A DNA stretch of 12,997 nt. Source: CAWVWD01 sp045106825 (GTDB lineage: Bacteria > Bacteroidota > Bacteroidia > Chitinophagales > Saprospiraceae). Location: the NCBI GenBank assembly GCA_045106825.1, contig JBGCFH010000103.1, positions 1 to 12,997 on the forward strand, read 5' to 3'. The stretch's first letter is position 1. Each line of letters begins with the position of its first letter. The notes under the pieces are model-generated. The model saw only the letters and a list, made by a program, of their open reading frames with translations. It did not search any database and was not told the DNA's origin. Position numbers and translations under genes: made by a program. Positions 1 through 7,391 of the stretch are shown here, one piece after another.

Positions 1-43
1 GCAAAAATTGTCAAACAACCAAAAAAATAATTTTGTTAATGAA

Positions 44-76
44 AAATCTGCGTGAATCTGCGAAATCTGCGTGAGA
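44..76. repeat. Short-period repeat with TCTGCG units
   Basis: Three copies of an ATCTGCG core follow one another at 10-11 nt spacing, two of them followed by TG. The unit sits downstream of cas1. Its period and its GTG/CAC flavour resemble the other intergenic repeats of this window (1191-1270, 3798-3874, 10872-10946), although the core differs. No function is visible. From memory, such units are dispersed in many Bacteroidota genomes; copy number here cannot be judged from one window. Confidence 0.6.
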
Positions 77-81
77 TGATT

Positions 82-98
82 GTTTTGCAAGGCAAAAC
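82..98. other. Perfect small hairpin downstream of cas1
   Basis: GTTTTGC and GCAAAAC form a perfect 7-bp stem around a 3-nt loop, about 50 nt after the cas1 stop codon on the minus strand. No T-tract follows on the minus strand, so it is a weak terminator candidate. It could equally stabilise the 3' end of the RT-cas1 transcript. Confidence 0.4.
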
Positions 99-148
99 GT
101 AATATTTTCATTTTTAAGTTTAATATCAGCGAAACATGAACGATAAGG

Positions 149-1177
149 TTAAAAAGGGATATTATCGTCAAATTTCTCTGGTAAGTTAGGTTCATTTTCC
201 TTCATAAAAAATCGAATTTGTTTAGTGAGTTGTCCACACAACTGATAAATATGGTTTTTCACTATTGTTCGTTGTTCTCCAAAAAATCGTTGTGACAAAA
301 TAAACTGATTAAATAATGGAATAATCACTGCTTTACCATTTTTATTCAAAAAAAGCCCATGTTGATTTTTTGTAAAATAAGATTTATTCAGATTTGAAGC
401 AAAACATTGTTCTAAAAGTAACCGATCAACCCAAGGACGAAAGGGTTCAATCAAATCAAAAGAAAGCGTAGATTTATTATACATATCGGTATGAAAAATT
501 CCTAAATGTGGGTCAAGCCCAGCAGCAAACAAACCACCTTCAACAATAGAATACATCATGCCATAAAGATAATTTAGTGATGCGTTAAAAGCATCAGTCG
601 CAGGTCGTCGAGTACGTTTTTCAAATTTATAAGGTTCCGTAGTACAAGCCGAAACTGCTTTCCAATAAACCTTAGCGGTGAATCCTTCTGTTCCCATCAT
701 TTTTGCTCTACATTCCTTAATCGTTTGACCTTCAAAAGTTTCAAATCGTTTAAGCTGTCCTTTTAAGACACTAATCGCAGAATCTAAAACGACAGCTTTT
801 GAAGGTTTACGATTTTTCAACCATTGCAAATTTTGAATTTGATGTGTTGTTTTTAATTCAAAAATACCAATCATCCATTCTGTTGCTTTTGTGCTTTCCG
901 CAAATTTGATTTGTCCACGTCGAAGCGTTGCAATACTTTCAAAATACGGACTCCAAAGTCGTGCTTTTACTTTACCAATATTATCAAAAAATAAAATCGG
1001 AATTTGATTTTTAATAGCTAATTTAATAGCTCGTGCATCAATTAACACATTTGCAGTCACCGCAATACTCGTGATTTTTTTCGGACTAATTTGCTTTTTT
1101 GCCCCAGCCATTTCGACTAAAAAACTTTGATTTCGGATTTTCAAAACCAAACCGCTTGTATCTAAAACTATTTGCAT
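149..1177 (-). CDS. cas1: CRISPR-associated integrase Cas1
   Basis: Cas1 is the metal-dependent integrase that, with Cas2, inserts new spacers into CRISPR arrays. The 342-residue product has the usual two parts: an N-terminal beta domain (about 1-80, beginning MQIVLDTSGL) and a helical catalytic domain with E164 (in MGTEGFTAKVYW), H229 (in GIFHTD) and D241/E244 (in FDLIEPFRPWVD). These match the conserved Cas1 metal ligands, so the enzyme looks intact. I chose the ATG at 1177. An in-frame GTG at 1195 would add six residues, but it lies inside a palindromic repeat. The RT gene lies directly upstream on the same strand, with only that repeat between them, so the two are probably co-transcribed. 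No cas2, effector or CRISPR array is visible; they may lie beyond the left edge. Family assignment is firm, subtype is not. Confidence 0.95.
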   Translation of the reverse strand: MQIVLDTSGLVLKIRNQSFLVEMAGAKKQISPKKITSIAVTANVLIDARAIKLAIKNQIPILFFDNIGKVKARLWSPYFESIATLRRGQIKFAESTKATEWMIGIFELKTTHQIQNLQWLKNRKPSKAVVLDSAISVLKGQLKRFETFEGQTIKECRAKMMGTEGFTAKVYWKAVSACTTEPYKFEKRTRRPATDAFNASLNYLYGMMYSIVEGGLFAAGLDPHLGIFHTDMYNKSTLSFDLIEPFRPWVDRLLLEQCFASNLNKSYFTKNQHGLFLNKNGKAVIIPLFNQFILSQRFFGEQRTIVKNHIYQLCGQLTKQIRFFMKENEPNLPEKFDDNIPF

Positions 1178-1190
1178 TTTTTTGATTTTG

Positions 1191-1270
1191 GACACGAATT
1201 TCCACGAATTACACGAATAATATCATTAAAAAAATTAGTGCAATTAGTGCAATTAGTGAAAATTAGTGTC
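1191..1270. repeat. Palindromic repeat filling the RT-cas1 gap
   Basis: The left arm (1191-1218) carries CACGAAT units and the right arm (1234-1270) carries ATTAGTG units, both beginning or ending with GACAC/GTGTC. The arms are complementary except that each unit has CG where the other has CT, so the stem has regularly spaced mismatches. Units recur every 9-11 nt. The repeat starts 8 nt after the RT stop and ends 13 nt before the cas1 ATG, filling essentially the whole junction. It shares its outer sequence and its gene-start flank with 3798-3874. Confidence 0.75.
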
Positions 1271-1278
1271 AGAAAAAA

Positions 1279-2331
1279 CTAATGTGAATACGGAAAAAAT
1301 TTCCAACTCAACGCTCCAAACTCTTCCGCAGGCGGACGAATTGCAGCCTTATATTCATTCGTCAACTGTATATAATCCAAATCACCTCGACCTTTTACAA
1401 TCATCAAATAATTCAATTTTCCCCGAATCGTTCGCTTAAACTTATCCACCCACATTGTCCGCACACTTCCTGCTTGATTTTGAATATCAATAATATCCTT
1501 TAGTTTATTCACCTCTTCTTGCAAATTATTCAAAAACGCTTTTGGCAAATCCAAACCATCATCTAAAACCAAAATTCCTGTAACAATCTTCACATCATCA
1601 GGTGTAAACCATTGTGTTTTATTGTCATTAATCTCAAATCCTTTCTTACGAATTACAGATCGCACAACTTTTAATTGAGCTTCCGTAATTACCTCTTTTG
1701 ACGAAAAACTCATATCGTCCGCATACCTTGTATATTGCCAATAAAACCGATGTGCCACGGATTGCAAATCCAAATCCAACTGTCGCAACGCAAAATTTGA
1801 CAAACTCGGTGAAGTATGCGTTCCCATCGGCAAACGTCCATTGTAACAAACCAATTTCGTTAAGGCTTCCGCCAATTCAGTTGGGAAGTGAAATGGAAAA
1901 TATTGGAATAGTCGCAAAATCATTTCATCCGTAATGTGATGAAAAAAATCTTGCAAATCAATATTCAATAAATACAGTTGTTTTTGATGTCGCAAAGCAC
2001 CTGTGACATACGTTCGCACATCATTATCATATCGTGCATTTGTCACATAGCCGAATGCCGCTTTTGTTTTAATAGTATAATAGGTCGATTGCAAATACAT
2101 ATTCAGTGTTTTCTGAATCCGTTTCAAATCGCCTGTTGCATCTTCTATTAGTCGTTCTTTACCTTCTGCTTTGGGAATTTTCAAAGTTTTATAAGTTGGT
2201 TTTTCTAAAACGGCTTGCAATTTTTCAGGTTTAATTTTTAGAAGAATTGGTAACTCTTCCACACTTTTGAGGTTACAAAAACGAGTGGCAACGTTTTGTA
2301 AATGCTTCGCTGTATTAAGTTTGTTGCTCAT
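1279..2331 (-). CDS. Retron-type reverse transcriptase next to cas1
   Basis: This 350-residue RNA-directed DNA polymerase has the RT palm motifs in order: a basic finger segment (KAEGKERLIE, 54-63), NIDLQDFF with D125, GRLPMGTHTSPSLSN (165-179), and the catalytic YADD at 203-206. Two features point to the retron/retron-like branch: VTG at 250-252, and GALRH at 111-115 at the spacing of the retron NAxxH motif, with the Asn replaced by Gly. A thumb-like RGKLNYL follows at 303-309. There is no maturase or endonuclease domain, so it is not a complete group II intron protein. CRISPR-associated RTs of separate (unfused) type are known next to cas1 and can allow spacer uptake from RNA; that role is inferred here from adjacency. 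No msr-msd-like RNA was recognised in the 149 nt upstream. Start is the ATG after an A-rich stretch. Confidence 0.93.
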   Translation of the reverse strand: MSNKLNTAKHLQNVATRFCNLKSVEELPILLKIKPEKLQAVLEKPTYKTLKIPKAEGKERLIEDATGDLKRIQKTLNMYLQSTYYTIKTKAAFGYVTNARYDNDVRTYVTGALRHQKQLYLLNIDLQDFFHHITDEMILRLFQYFPFHFPTELAEALTKLVCYNGRLPMGTHTSPSLSNFALRQLDLDLQSVAHRFYWQYTRYADDMSFSSKEVITEAQLKVVRSVIRKKGFEINDNKTQWFTPDDVKIVTGILVLDDGLDLPKAFLNNLQEEVNKLKDIIDIQNQAGSVRTMWVDKFKRTIRGKLNYLMIVKGRGDLDYIQLTNEYKAAIRPPAEEFGALSWKFFPYSH

Positions 2332-2426
2332 TTTTTTAATTATTTAAAAGATGAATATACATACTTAATAAACAGATTATCAGGTAGTTACGTTCCTTTT
2401 TTTTGATATTTTTTTATAAAAAAAAA

Positions 2427-2458
2427 AAACGTGCTAATTATTAAAAATTAACACGTTT
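2427..2458 (-). terminator. Bidirectional hairpin terminator after the efflux operon
   Basis: A 13-bp stem with one mismatch (AAACGTGCTAATT against AATTAACACGTTT) encloses a 6-nt loop. On the minus strand it is followed by about 12 T residues (plus-strand A-run 2418-2429). On the plus strand it is followed by an interrupted T-run (2456-2467). It lies about 20 nt past the TolC-like stop codon and separates the efflux operon from RT-cas1, which therefore probably has its own promoter in 2332-2417. Confidence 0.88.
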
Positions 2459-2480
2459 CTTTTTTTTAATTTCAAAAAAA

Positions 2481-3785
2481 TCACTCACTCATTATCCCGC
2501 CCGACAACCTCAAAATATCCGTTTCCGTCGTTTTCAAATTATAAACCGCTTCCAACTTCGTCAATGCTGCCCGAATGTAGGATAACTGCACATTTCGATA
2601 ATCAAAAGACGTAATTACGCCACTTTTGAAGCGAGTTTCAGCGACTTCCAAATTTTCTTTAGCATTCAAAACTCGTGCATTGTTGAGTTCGATAATATCA
2701 ACTTGATGATTATAATTCGCAATATTCAACCGTAACTGACCTCGTAAAGTACGTTTTTGGTCTTCGATGTTGAGTTGACCGATTTTTTCATTAATCATTG
2801 CGTTTTGAATCGCTCGTTTTGTGCGACCAGCATCGTATAAATTATAGGTTAGTGAGAAGTTTAAATAGTAATTAAACGTCTTTCCTGTTGCGGACAAATC
2901 GCCCAAATAATTTTGAGCTAAGGCATAACTTGCACCAGTATTCATACTCACTCGAAACGATTCATTCGATTGTTGAAATTCGGTTTCTGTTTTTAATAAT
3001 TGTAAATTTAGAAACTGGTTTTTCAAGTTTTGATTATTAGCAAATAGTTTTTCTTGCAACGCATCAGCATCATAATTATTACGATTATATTCCAACAAAT
3101 CCGTCAAGGTATAAGTCGTTGTCAAATCCTCAACGCCCATTGTGAGGTTCAGATTTTGAATCGCATTATCTAATGTGGTGATTTGCATTTTCAAATTTAG
3201 CGAATCGCTCAAATACGCATCTTTTGTTTGCAAAATATTAAATTTGCTGCCGACACCTAAATCTCGACGAACGATTTCATAATCATATCTATCTCTCGAC
3301 AATTTCAAAACTTCCTCAAAAACGCCAATTTTTTCCTGTTCAATCGCTGCACGATAATATGCCAAAATAATCGCTTGAATCGTATTTTCGACAATCAGTG
3401 TTTTATTTCCAGCACTTTGCATTTCCAATTGTTCCAATCGTTTTTTATTAATTTTCACCTTATAACCATCGAACAAAACCCATTGCAAATCCACATTTGG
3501 CGTAAGTCCCAAACTCGTTAATGACGTTCCATCTAAAAAGGACGCAGGATTATTAATATCTTGAAAACCATTGCCAGAGTTCAAGTTTAGATTGATATTC
3601 GGATATTTTCCAGCTTGAGCGAGATTGTTGTTATTTTTCGCAATCGCCGTTTGTTGTTCTGCAATTTGGATTTGAAAATTGTTTTTCAAACCAGTTTTTA
3701 TTGCATCCGAAAGGCTCAAATTTGCTTGTCCGAATATTGGCGAAAAGCCGAATAAAAAGACAATATATATAATTGATTTTTTCAT
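2481..3785 (-). CDS. TolC-family outer membrane efflux channel
   Basis: This is the outer membrane exit duct of a tripartite RND efflux pump. With the ATG at 3785 the protein is 434 residues and begins with a clean signal peptide (MKKSIIYIVFLFGFSPIFGQ). There is no lipobox cysteine, so it is probably cut by signal peptidase I and not lipidated. Two homologous outer-membrane-efflux repeats are visible: LSLSDAIKTGLKNNFQIQIA near the N terminus with WVLFDGYKVK, and FSLTYNLYDAGRTKRA in the second half. Long helices rich in Asn, Gln and Leu form the tunnel. An in-frame GTG at 3812 would add nine residues in front of the signal peptide and lies inside a palindromic repeat, so I reject it. It is the last gene of the operon, after the pump, and is followed by a strong terminator. 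Confidence 0.93.
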   Translation of the reverse strand: MKKSIIYIVFLFGFSPIFGQANLSLSDAIKTGLKNNFQIQIAEQQTAIAKNNNNLAQAGKYPNINLNLNSGNGFQDINNPASFLDGTSLTSLGLTPNVDLQWVLFDGYKVKINKKRLEQLEMQSAGNKTLIVENTIQAIILAYYRAAIEQEKIGVFEEVLKLSRDRYDYEIVRRDLGVGSKFNILQTKDAYLSDSLNLKMQITTLDNAIQNLNLTMGVEDLTTTYTLTDLLEYNRNNYDADALQEKLFANNQNLKNQFLNLQLLKTETEFQQSNESFRVSMNTGASYALAQNYLGDLSATGKTFNYYLNFSLTYNLYDAGRTKRAIQNAMINEKIGQLNIEDQKRTLRGQLRLNIANYNHQVDIIELNNARVLNAKENLEVAETRFKSGVITSFDYRNVQLSYIRAALTKLEAVYNLKTTETDILRLSGGIMSE

Positions 3786-3797
3786 TTTTATGATTTG

Positions 3798-3874
3798 GAC
3801 ACGAATTTTCACGAATTACACCAATTTTCTTAAAGAAGAAAAAACAATTCGTGAAATTCGTGAAAATTTGTGTC
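3798..3874. repeat. Palindromic repeat between the RND and TolC-like genes
   Basis: The left arm (3798-3828) and right arm (3844-3874) form a long near-perfect stem made of CACGAATT units spaced about 10-11 nt, ending in GACAC/GTGTC. The last base of the right arm is also the first base of the pump stop codon on the minus strand, and the other end lies 12 nt from the TolC-like ATG. The operon mRNA will therefore carry a hairpin exactly between these two genes. It is homologous in its outer part to 1191-1270. Confidence 0.8.
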
Positions 3875-6800
3875 TATATTTTCTCTTTTTTCTCTTTCAT
3901 CATTTGCCTCATCGCAGGTTCAACCTGTTCTGGTGTCTTCCAATATCCGTGAAGTAAGAATGCGATATTTCGACGTAAGTCGTTCACAACCAAAATGATA
4001 GCAGGAAAAGATAGTAAAATAAATATCGTTCCGAACAAAACACCATAAGCGACCGAAATCGCCATTGGTTTTAAGAAAGCTGCTTGAAAACTTTTTTCAA
4101 AAATAATCGGATACAATCCAATAACCGTCGTCAAAGAAGTCAATAAAATCGGACGAAAACGAGCAATTCCCGCTTCGTAAATCGCCTTTTTGATATTCTG
4201 ACCTTCTTTGATATTTCGGTTGAATTTGTCTAAGAAAATCACGGCATCATTTACGATAACGCCCAACAACGCCAAGATTCCGAACACGCTCAAAATCGAC
4301 ACAGGAACAACCGTATCACCTTGCAAAACGTCCTCAATTCCGTGACCTAAAAAGGCACAAAACACAGAAACCAACATCATCGGAACAATCAATAACGCTT
4401 GTGAAAACGACTTAAATACTAAGGCAATTAACAATAAAGTCACCATAAAAATCAATGGAAAATTACGTTTTAATGAGCTTTGAACGTCGCCACTTCGTTG
4501 TGCTTGACCTTCAAAAGTATAACTTACCGAAGGATATTTTTCTAATAAAGTCGGCAAAACATCCTTTTCGATTTTTCCTAATTCTTCGGGAACGGAAACG
4601 CTCAAATCCAAAATATCGCCTTCGATTCTGATTTCTCTCGCACCATTCAAATGATTGATATTAATCGTGCTTCGATCAGGTGCGTAAGTGACCAAATCCG
4701 TCAACGGATATTCATTGCCGTTTGCCAATTTGATGCGCATTCCTTCCAATTGTCCGACCGATTTTCTATCTTCTGCCGTATATCTTACCCAAACTCGAAC
4801 TTCGTCTTTTCCTTTTTGAATCCGTTGCACTTCTTCGCCAAAATAACCTTGACGAATTTGACGAGCGATTTCAGCGTGTGTCAAACCCAAAGAATAGGCT
4901 TTATCTTTCAATTTGATTTGAATTTCTCGCTGTCCGACAACATCACTATCCGTAATATCACGAAGGTTTTTAAAGGTTTTCAACTCTGCAACCAATTCCG
5001 TTTTTAAGGCTTTTATCTCTTCCAAATTCGTACTTCGCAAACTAATCGACACCGCTTTTCCAAAAAATGAGCTTCCGCCAATAATAAATTTTTCGGCTTC
5101 AGGAACTTGACCAACCGCTCTCGAAATCGCTCTTGTAACATCTGCATCCGTGACATCGCCACGTTTTTCGGCATCGGTTAATTCTACAAAAATACTTCCC
5201 GTTTGACTTCCCGTTTCGCTTCCGCCACCACGTCCGCCAACGGCAAGTCCACTCGTTCCGACATCCAAACGCATTCCTTTAACGATATTTTTAATACCTT
5301 TTTCTTTTTCAATAATATCGTTCGCTTTCATGATTCGAGTCGAAATATCAACCAACTTATCTTGCGTAATATTCTCCCGAGTTCCCGCAGGCATGACCAA
5401 CGAAACTTGTACATAATCCAATGGAATCACAGGGAAAAACGTGAATTTAATTTTTCCACCAGCCATTGCAGAACCGACAACAATCATAAACAAAATCGGA
5501 ATTATCATTGCGACATAACGGTTTCTTATCGCCAATCTCAACAACGGTGCATAAATTCCATCTCGTAAATAATTGATAAATCCTTCGGTTTTGTTACGAA
5601 AACTACGACCAAATCGTTGAAAAGCATTTTTCGGTTTTTCCGTTCCTGATTCCAAGACTTTTCTTTCTGCCAAGTGAGCAGGTAAGACCAACATTGCTTC
5701 AATCAATGAAAAAGCTAAGGTTAAAATCACAACCGTTGCGATAGTTTGCATAATCGTTCCCGTCCGACCTTCGACCGAAAAGAAAACGGTAAACACCAAA
5801 ATTGTCGTTAAAACGGACACGAAAACCGATGGCAAAATTTCAGAAGCTCCGTCAATTGTTGCTCGTGCAGGTGATTTTCCCTTTTCGTAATGTGCATAAA
5901 CATTTTCAGCAATCACGATTCCATCATCAACCAAAATTCCGATGACGATTATCATTCCGAATAAGGAAATCAAGTTAATCGTACCGCCAATCATATTAAA
6001 AATAATGAACATTCCTAAGAACGAAAATGGAATACCGAACGCCACCCAAAACGATAATCGCAAACTCAAAAACAAGCCTAAAACAATCATTACTAACAAC
6101 AATCCTAAACCACCATTTTCTAATAATAAAGCTCGACGTTCTAACAGATTTTTAGAATTATCAATCGACAAAATCAATTCAACTTCCTTATTGACATCAT
6201 TAAAATCCTCGATATAATCGTATAAATAATCGGTAATGGCCAACAAATCTTCCTCATTCAATTTTGATACTTGAATAGCAATTGCATTGTTATTATTATA
6301 AATAGTACGATCAGGAACGTCTGCCAATTGTTCTTTAATGGTAGCGATTTCGCCTAAGCGTAATTGACTTCCGTCAACGTTTGATTTCAGTATAATGTTC
6401 TCATAATCAGCTGCTTCATACTTTTTTGCATCCGCACGAATAAGGACTTCTTCGGTTGTTGATTTAATCGAACCAGCTGCGATATTCGTATTGTTTCGAC
6501 GAATTGCATTTGACACATCATCGAATGTTAATTGATGCTTTCGCAAAATCATTTCCTGTACTTCGACCGAGATTTCGAGGTCAGGCATATTCAGCGTATT
6601 CACTTGCGAAATCAATTCTGAACGCAATAACTCATCTTCAATTTGATTAGAATATTGTCGCAATTTTTTACGATTCACATCACCTTGCAACAACATCACA
6701 CCGACCAAATCCGTCGCTTTGACCTTATAAACCGTTGGCTTTTCTGCACCTTCGGGAAACGATGAAATTCTATCGACAGCATTTTTAACTTCCGTCACCA

Positions 6801-7113
6801 TTTCATCAATTTTATAATCACTCAATATCTGAACATTGACCGAACCGAAGTTTTCACGAGAAGTCGAAGTCACTTCCTTTACGCCTTCAATACCTTTTAC
6901 GGCTTCCTCGATTTTCAAAATTACACCTTCTTCAACTTCTTCTGGTGCAGCACCTGGATAAGTGACTTGCACCGACACATTTTCAGAAGGAGCAATCGGG
7001 AAACTCGTATTTTTGACATTGGACAAAGAGATAAGACCGACTACAAAAGTCAATATTATCAACACATTTGCCCAAATTTTATATTTTACAAAACTTTCTA
7101 TTATTGATTTCAT
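3874..7113 (-). CDS. RND-family efflux transporter, inner membrane pump
   Basis: This is a proton-driven pump of the AcrB/RND superfamily, 1079 residues, near the usual 1030-1100. The N terminus has TM1 (about 14-32) followed by FPIAPSENVSVQVTYPGAAPEEVEE, the family signature. TM2-TM6 lie at about 333-480 and TM4 carries the proton-relay pair D396-D397 (GILVDDGIVIAEN). A second periplasmic domain (about 555-880) precedes TM8-TM12. Where AcrB has Lys940-Asn941 in TM10, this protein has N955-D956 (GVIVNDAVIF), a substitution I associate with a known subgroup of RND pumps; it should still be functional. A Gly/Ser-rich loop at 621-640 is unusual in composition. The C terminus is Lys/Glu-rich. It lies between its adaptor and its channel genes. 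Substrate cannot be read from sequence; a MarR regulator hints at small aromatic or lipophilic compounds (inference). Confidence 0.95.
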   Translation of the reverse strand: MKSIIESFVKYKIWANVLIILTFVVGLISLSNVKNTSFPIAPSENVSVQVTYPGAAPEEVEEGVILKIEEAVKGIEGVKEVTSTSRENFGSVNVQILSDYKIDEMVTEVKNAVDRISSFPEGAEKPTVYKVKATDLVGVMLLQGDVNRKKLRQYSNQIEDELLRSELISQVNTLNMPDLEISVEVQEMILRKHQLTFDDVSNAIRRNNTNIAAGSIKSTTEEVLIRADAKKYEAADYENIILKSNVDGSQLRLGEIATIKEQLADVPDRTIYNNNNAIAIQVSKLNEEDLLAITDYLYDYIEDFNDVNKEVELILSIDNSKNLLERRALLLENGGLGLLLVMIVLGLFLSLRLSFWVAFGIPFSFLGMFIIFNMIGGTINLISLFGMIIVIGILVDDGIVIAENVYAHYEKGKSPARATIDGASEILPSVFVSVLTTILVFTVFFSVEGRTGTIMQTIATVVILTLAFSLIEAMLVLPAHLAERKVLESGTEKPKNAFQRFGRSFRNKTEGFINYLRDGIYAPLLRLAIRNRYVAMIIPILFMIVVGSAMAGGKIKFTFFPVIPLDYVQVSLVMPAGTRENITQDKLVDISTRIMKANDIIEKEKGIKNIVKGMRLDVGTSGLAVGGRGGGSETGSQTGSIFVELTDAEKRGDVTDADVTRAISRAVGQVPEAEKFIIGGSSFFGKAVSISLRSTNLEEIKALKTELVAELKTFKNLRDITDSDVVGQREIQIKLKDKAYSLGLTHAEIARQIRQGYFGEEVQRIQKGKDEVRVWVRYTAEDRKSVGQLEGMRIKLANGNEYPLTDLVTYAPDRSTININHLNGAREIRIEGDILDLSVSVPEELGKIEKDVLPTLLEKYPSVSYTFEGQAQRSGDVQSSLKRNFPLIFMVTLLLIALVFKSFSQALLIVPMMLVSVFCAFLGHGIEDVLQGDTVVPVSILSVFGILALLGVIVNDAVIFLDKFNRNIKEGQNIKKAIYEAGIARFRPILLTSLTTVIGLYPIIFEKSFQAAFLKPMAISVAYGVLFGTIFILLSFPAIILVVNDLRRNIAFLLHGYWKTPEQVEPAMRQMMKEKKEKI

Positions 7114-7126
7114 ACTGGATATTTTT

Positions 7127-7145
7127 CTGCATATACAATATGCAG
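7127..7145. promoter_or_regulatory. Perfect palindrome upstream of the RND gene, operator-like
   Basis: CTGCATAT and ATATGCAG form perfect 8-bp arms around ACA, ending 14 nt before the pump ATG. Eleven bases (TGCATATACAA) are identical to the core of the palindrome at the marR promoter (9374-9387, read on the minus strand). It may be a third regulator site, or a hairpin controlling translation of the pump. Which of the two cannot be decided from sequence. Confidence 0.4.
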
Positions 7146-7157
7146 TTACTCATATTC

Positions 7158-7172
7158 AACCCTTTCAGGGTT
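7158..7172. repeat. Small palindrome AACCCT-TTC-AGGGTT
   Basis: A perfect 6-bp stem with a 3-nt loop lies in the adaptor-pump gap, between the operator-like palindrome and the large fold-back element. It has the look of a dispersed intergenic motif, but only one copy was noticed here. Confidence 0.4.
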
Positions 7173-7184
7173 ATTATTCGCAAT

Positions 7185-7362
7185 CTAAAAAACCAAACGC
7201 TTTCCGTCATTCTCAACTTGATTGGGAATCTCCCAGACATTAAAGTACAAAAATTGAAAAAGTTATGATTTTTTGATTTTGAACTTTTTGTAATATTGTA
7301 TTCTTACGTCTGGGAGATGCTGAAACAAGTTCAGCATGACGGAATTTTGTTCGGTTTTTTAG
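7185..7362. repeat. 178-bp fold-back element between adaptor and RND genes
   Basis: Outer arms CTAAAAAACC (7185-7194) and GGTTTTTTAG (7353-7362) are perfect complements. Inner arms 7204-7238 and 7308-7342 match at 29 of 35 positions (CCGTCAT ... CTCCCAGAC). A further pair, 7247-7264 with 7282-7299, matches at 14 of 18. Each inner arm also holds its own 7-bp hairpin (7210-7228 and 7318-7336). The differences between the two arms compensate each other inside these hairpins, so structure appears conserved. It resembles a small non-autonomous, MITE-like or REP-like palindromic element. There is no coding capacity. Confidence 0.8.
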
Positions 7363-7391
7363 CTTTGGTCCTTATTCAAAACCGTCAACCG

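Noticed and set aside
1..111. An open frame on the minus strand from an ATG at 111 to the left edge (37 codons), possibly a cas2 start
   Set aside because: It runs through the TCTGCG periodic repeat, its start does not resemble Cas2, and the frame is open mainly because the 11-nt repeat lacks stops.
1..148. CRISPR array next to cas1
   Set aside because: No direct repeats of CRISPR length with spacers are seen; only units of 10-11 nt period.
1178..1195. GTG start of Cas1 six codons upstream
   Set aside because: The GTG is part of the palindromic repeat; the ATG at 1177 gives the normal Cas1 N terminus.
2332..2480. Retron msr-msd RNA upstream of the RT
   Set aside because: The only strong hairpin has a T-tract and fits a terminator of the efflux operon; no a1/a2 inverted pair or branching-G context was found.
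3786..3812. GTG start of the TolC-like protein nine codons upstream
   Set aside because: It is repeat-derived and would put a polar segment ahead of a complete signal peptide.
4651..5568. Plus-strand open frames opposite the RND gene
   Set aside because: They are antisense shadows of a conserved 1079-residue coding sequence and have no recognisable domain or leader.
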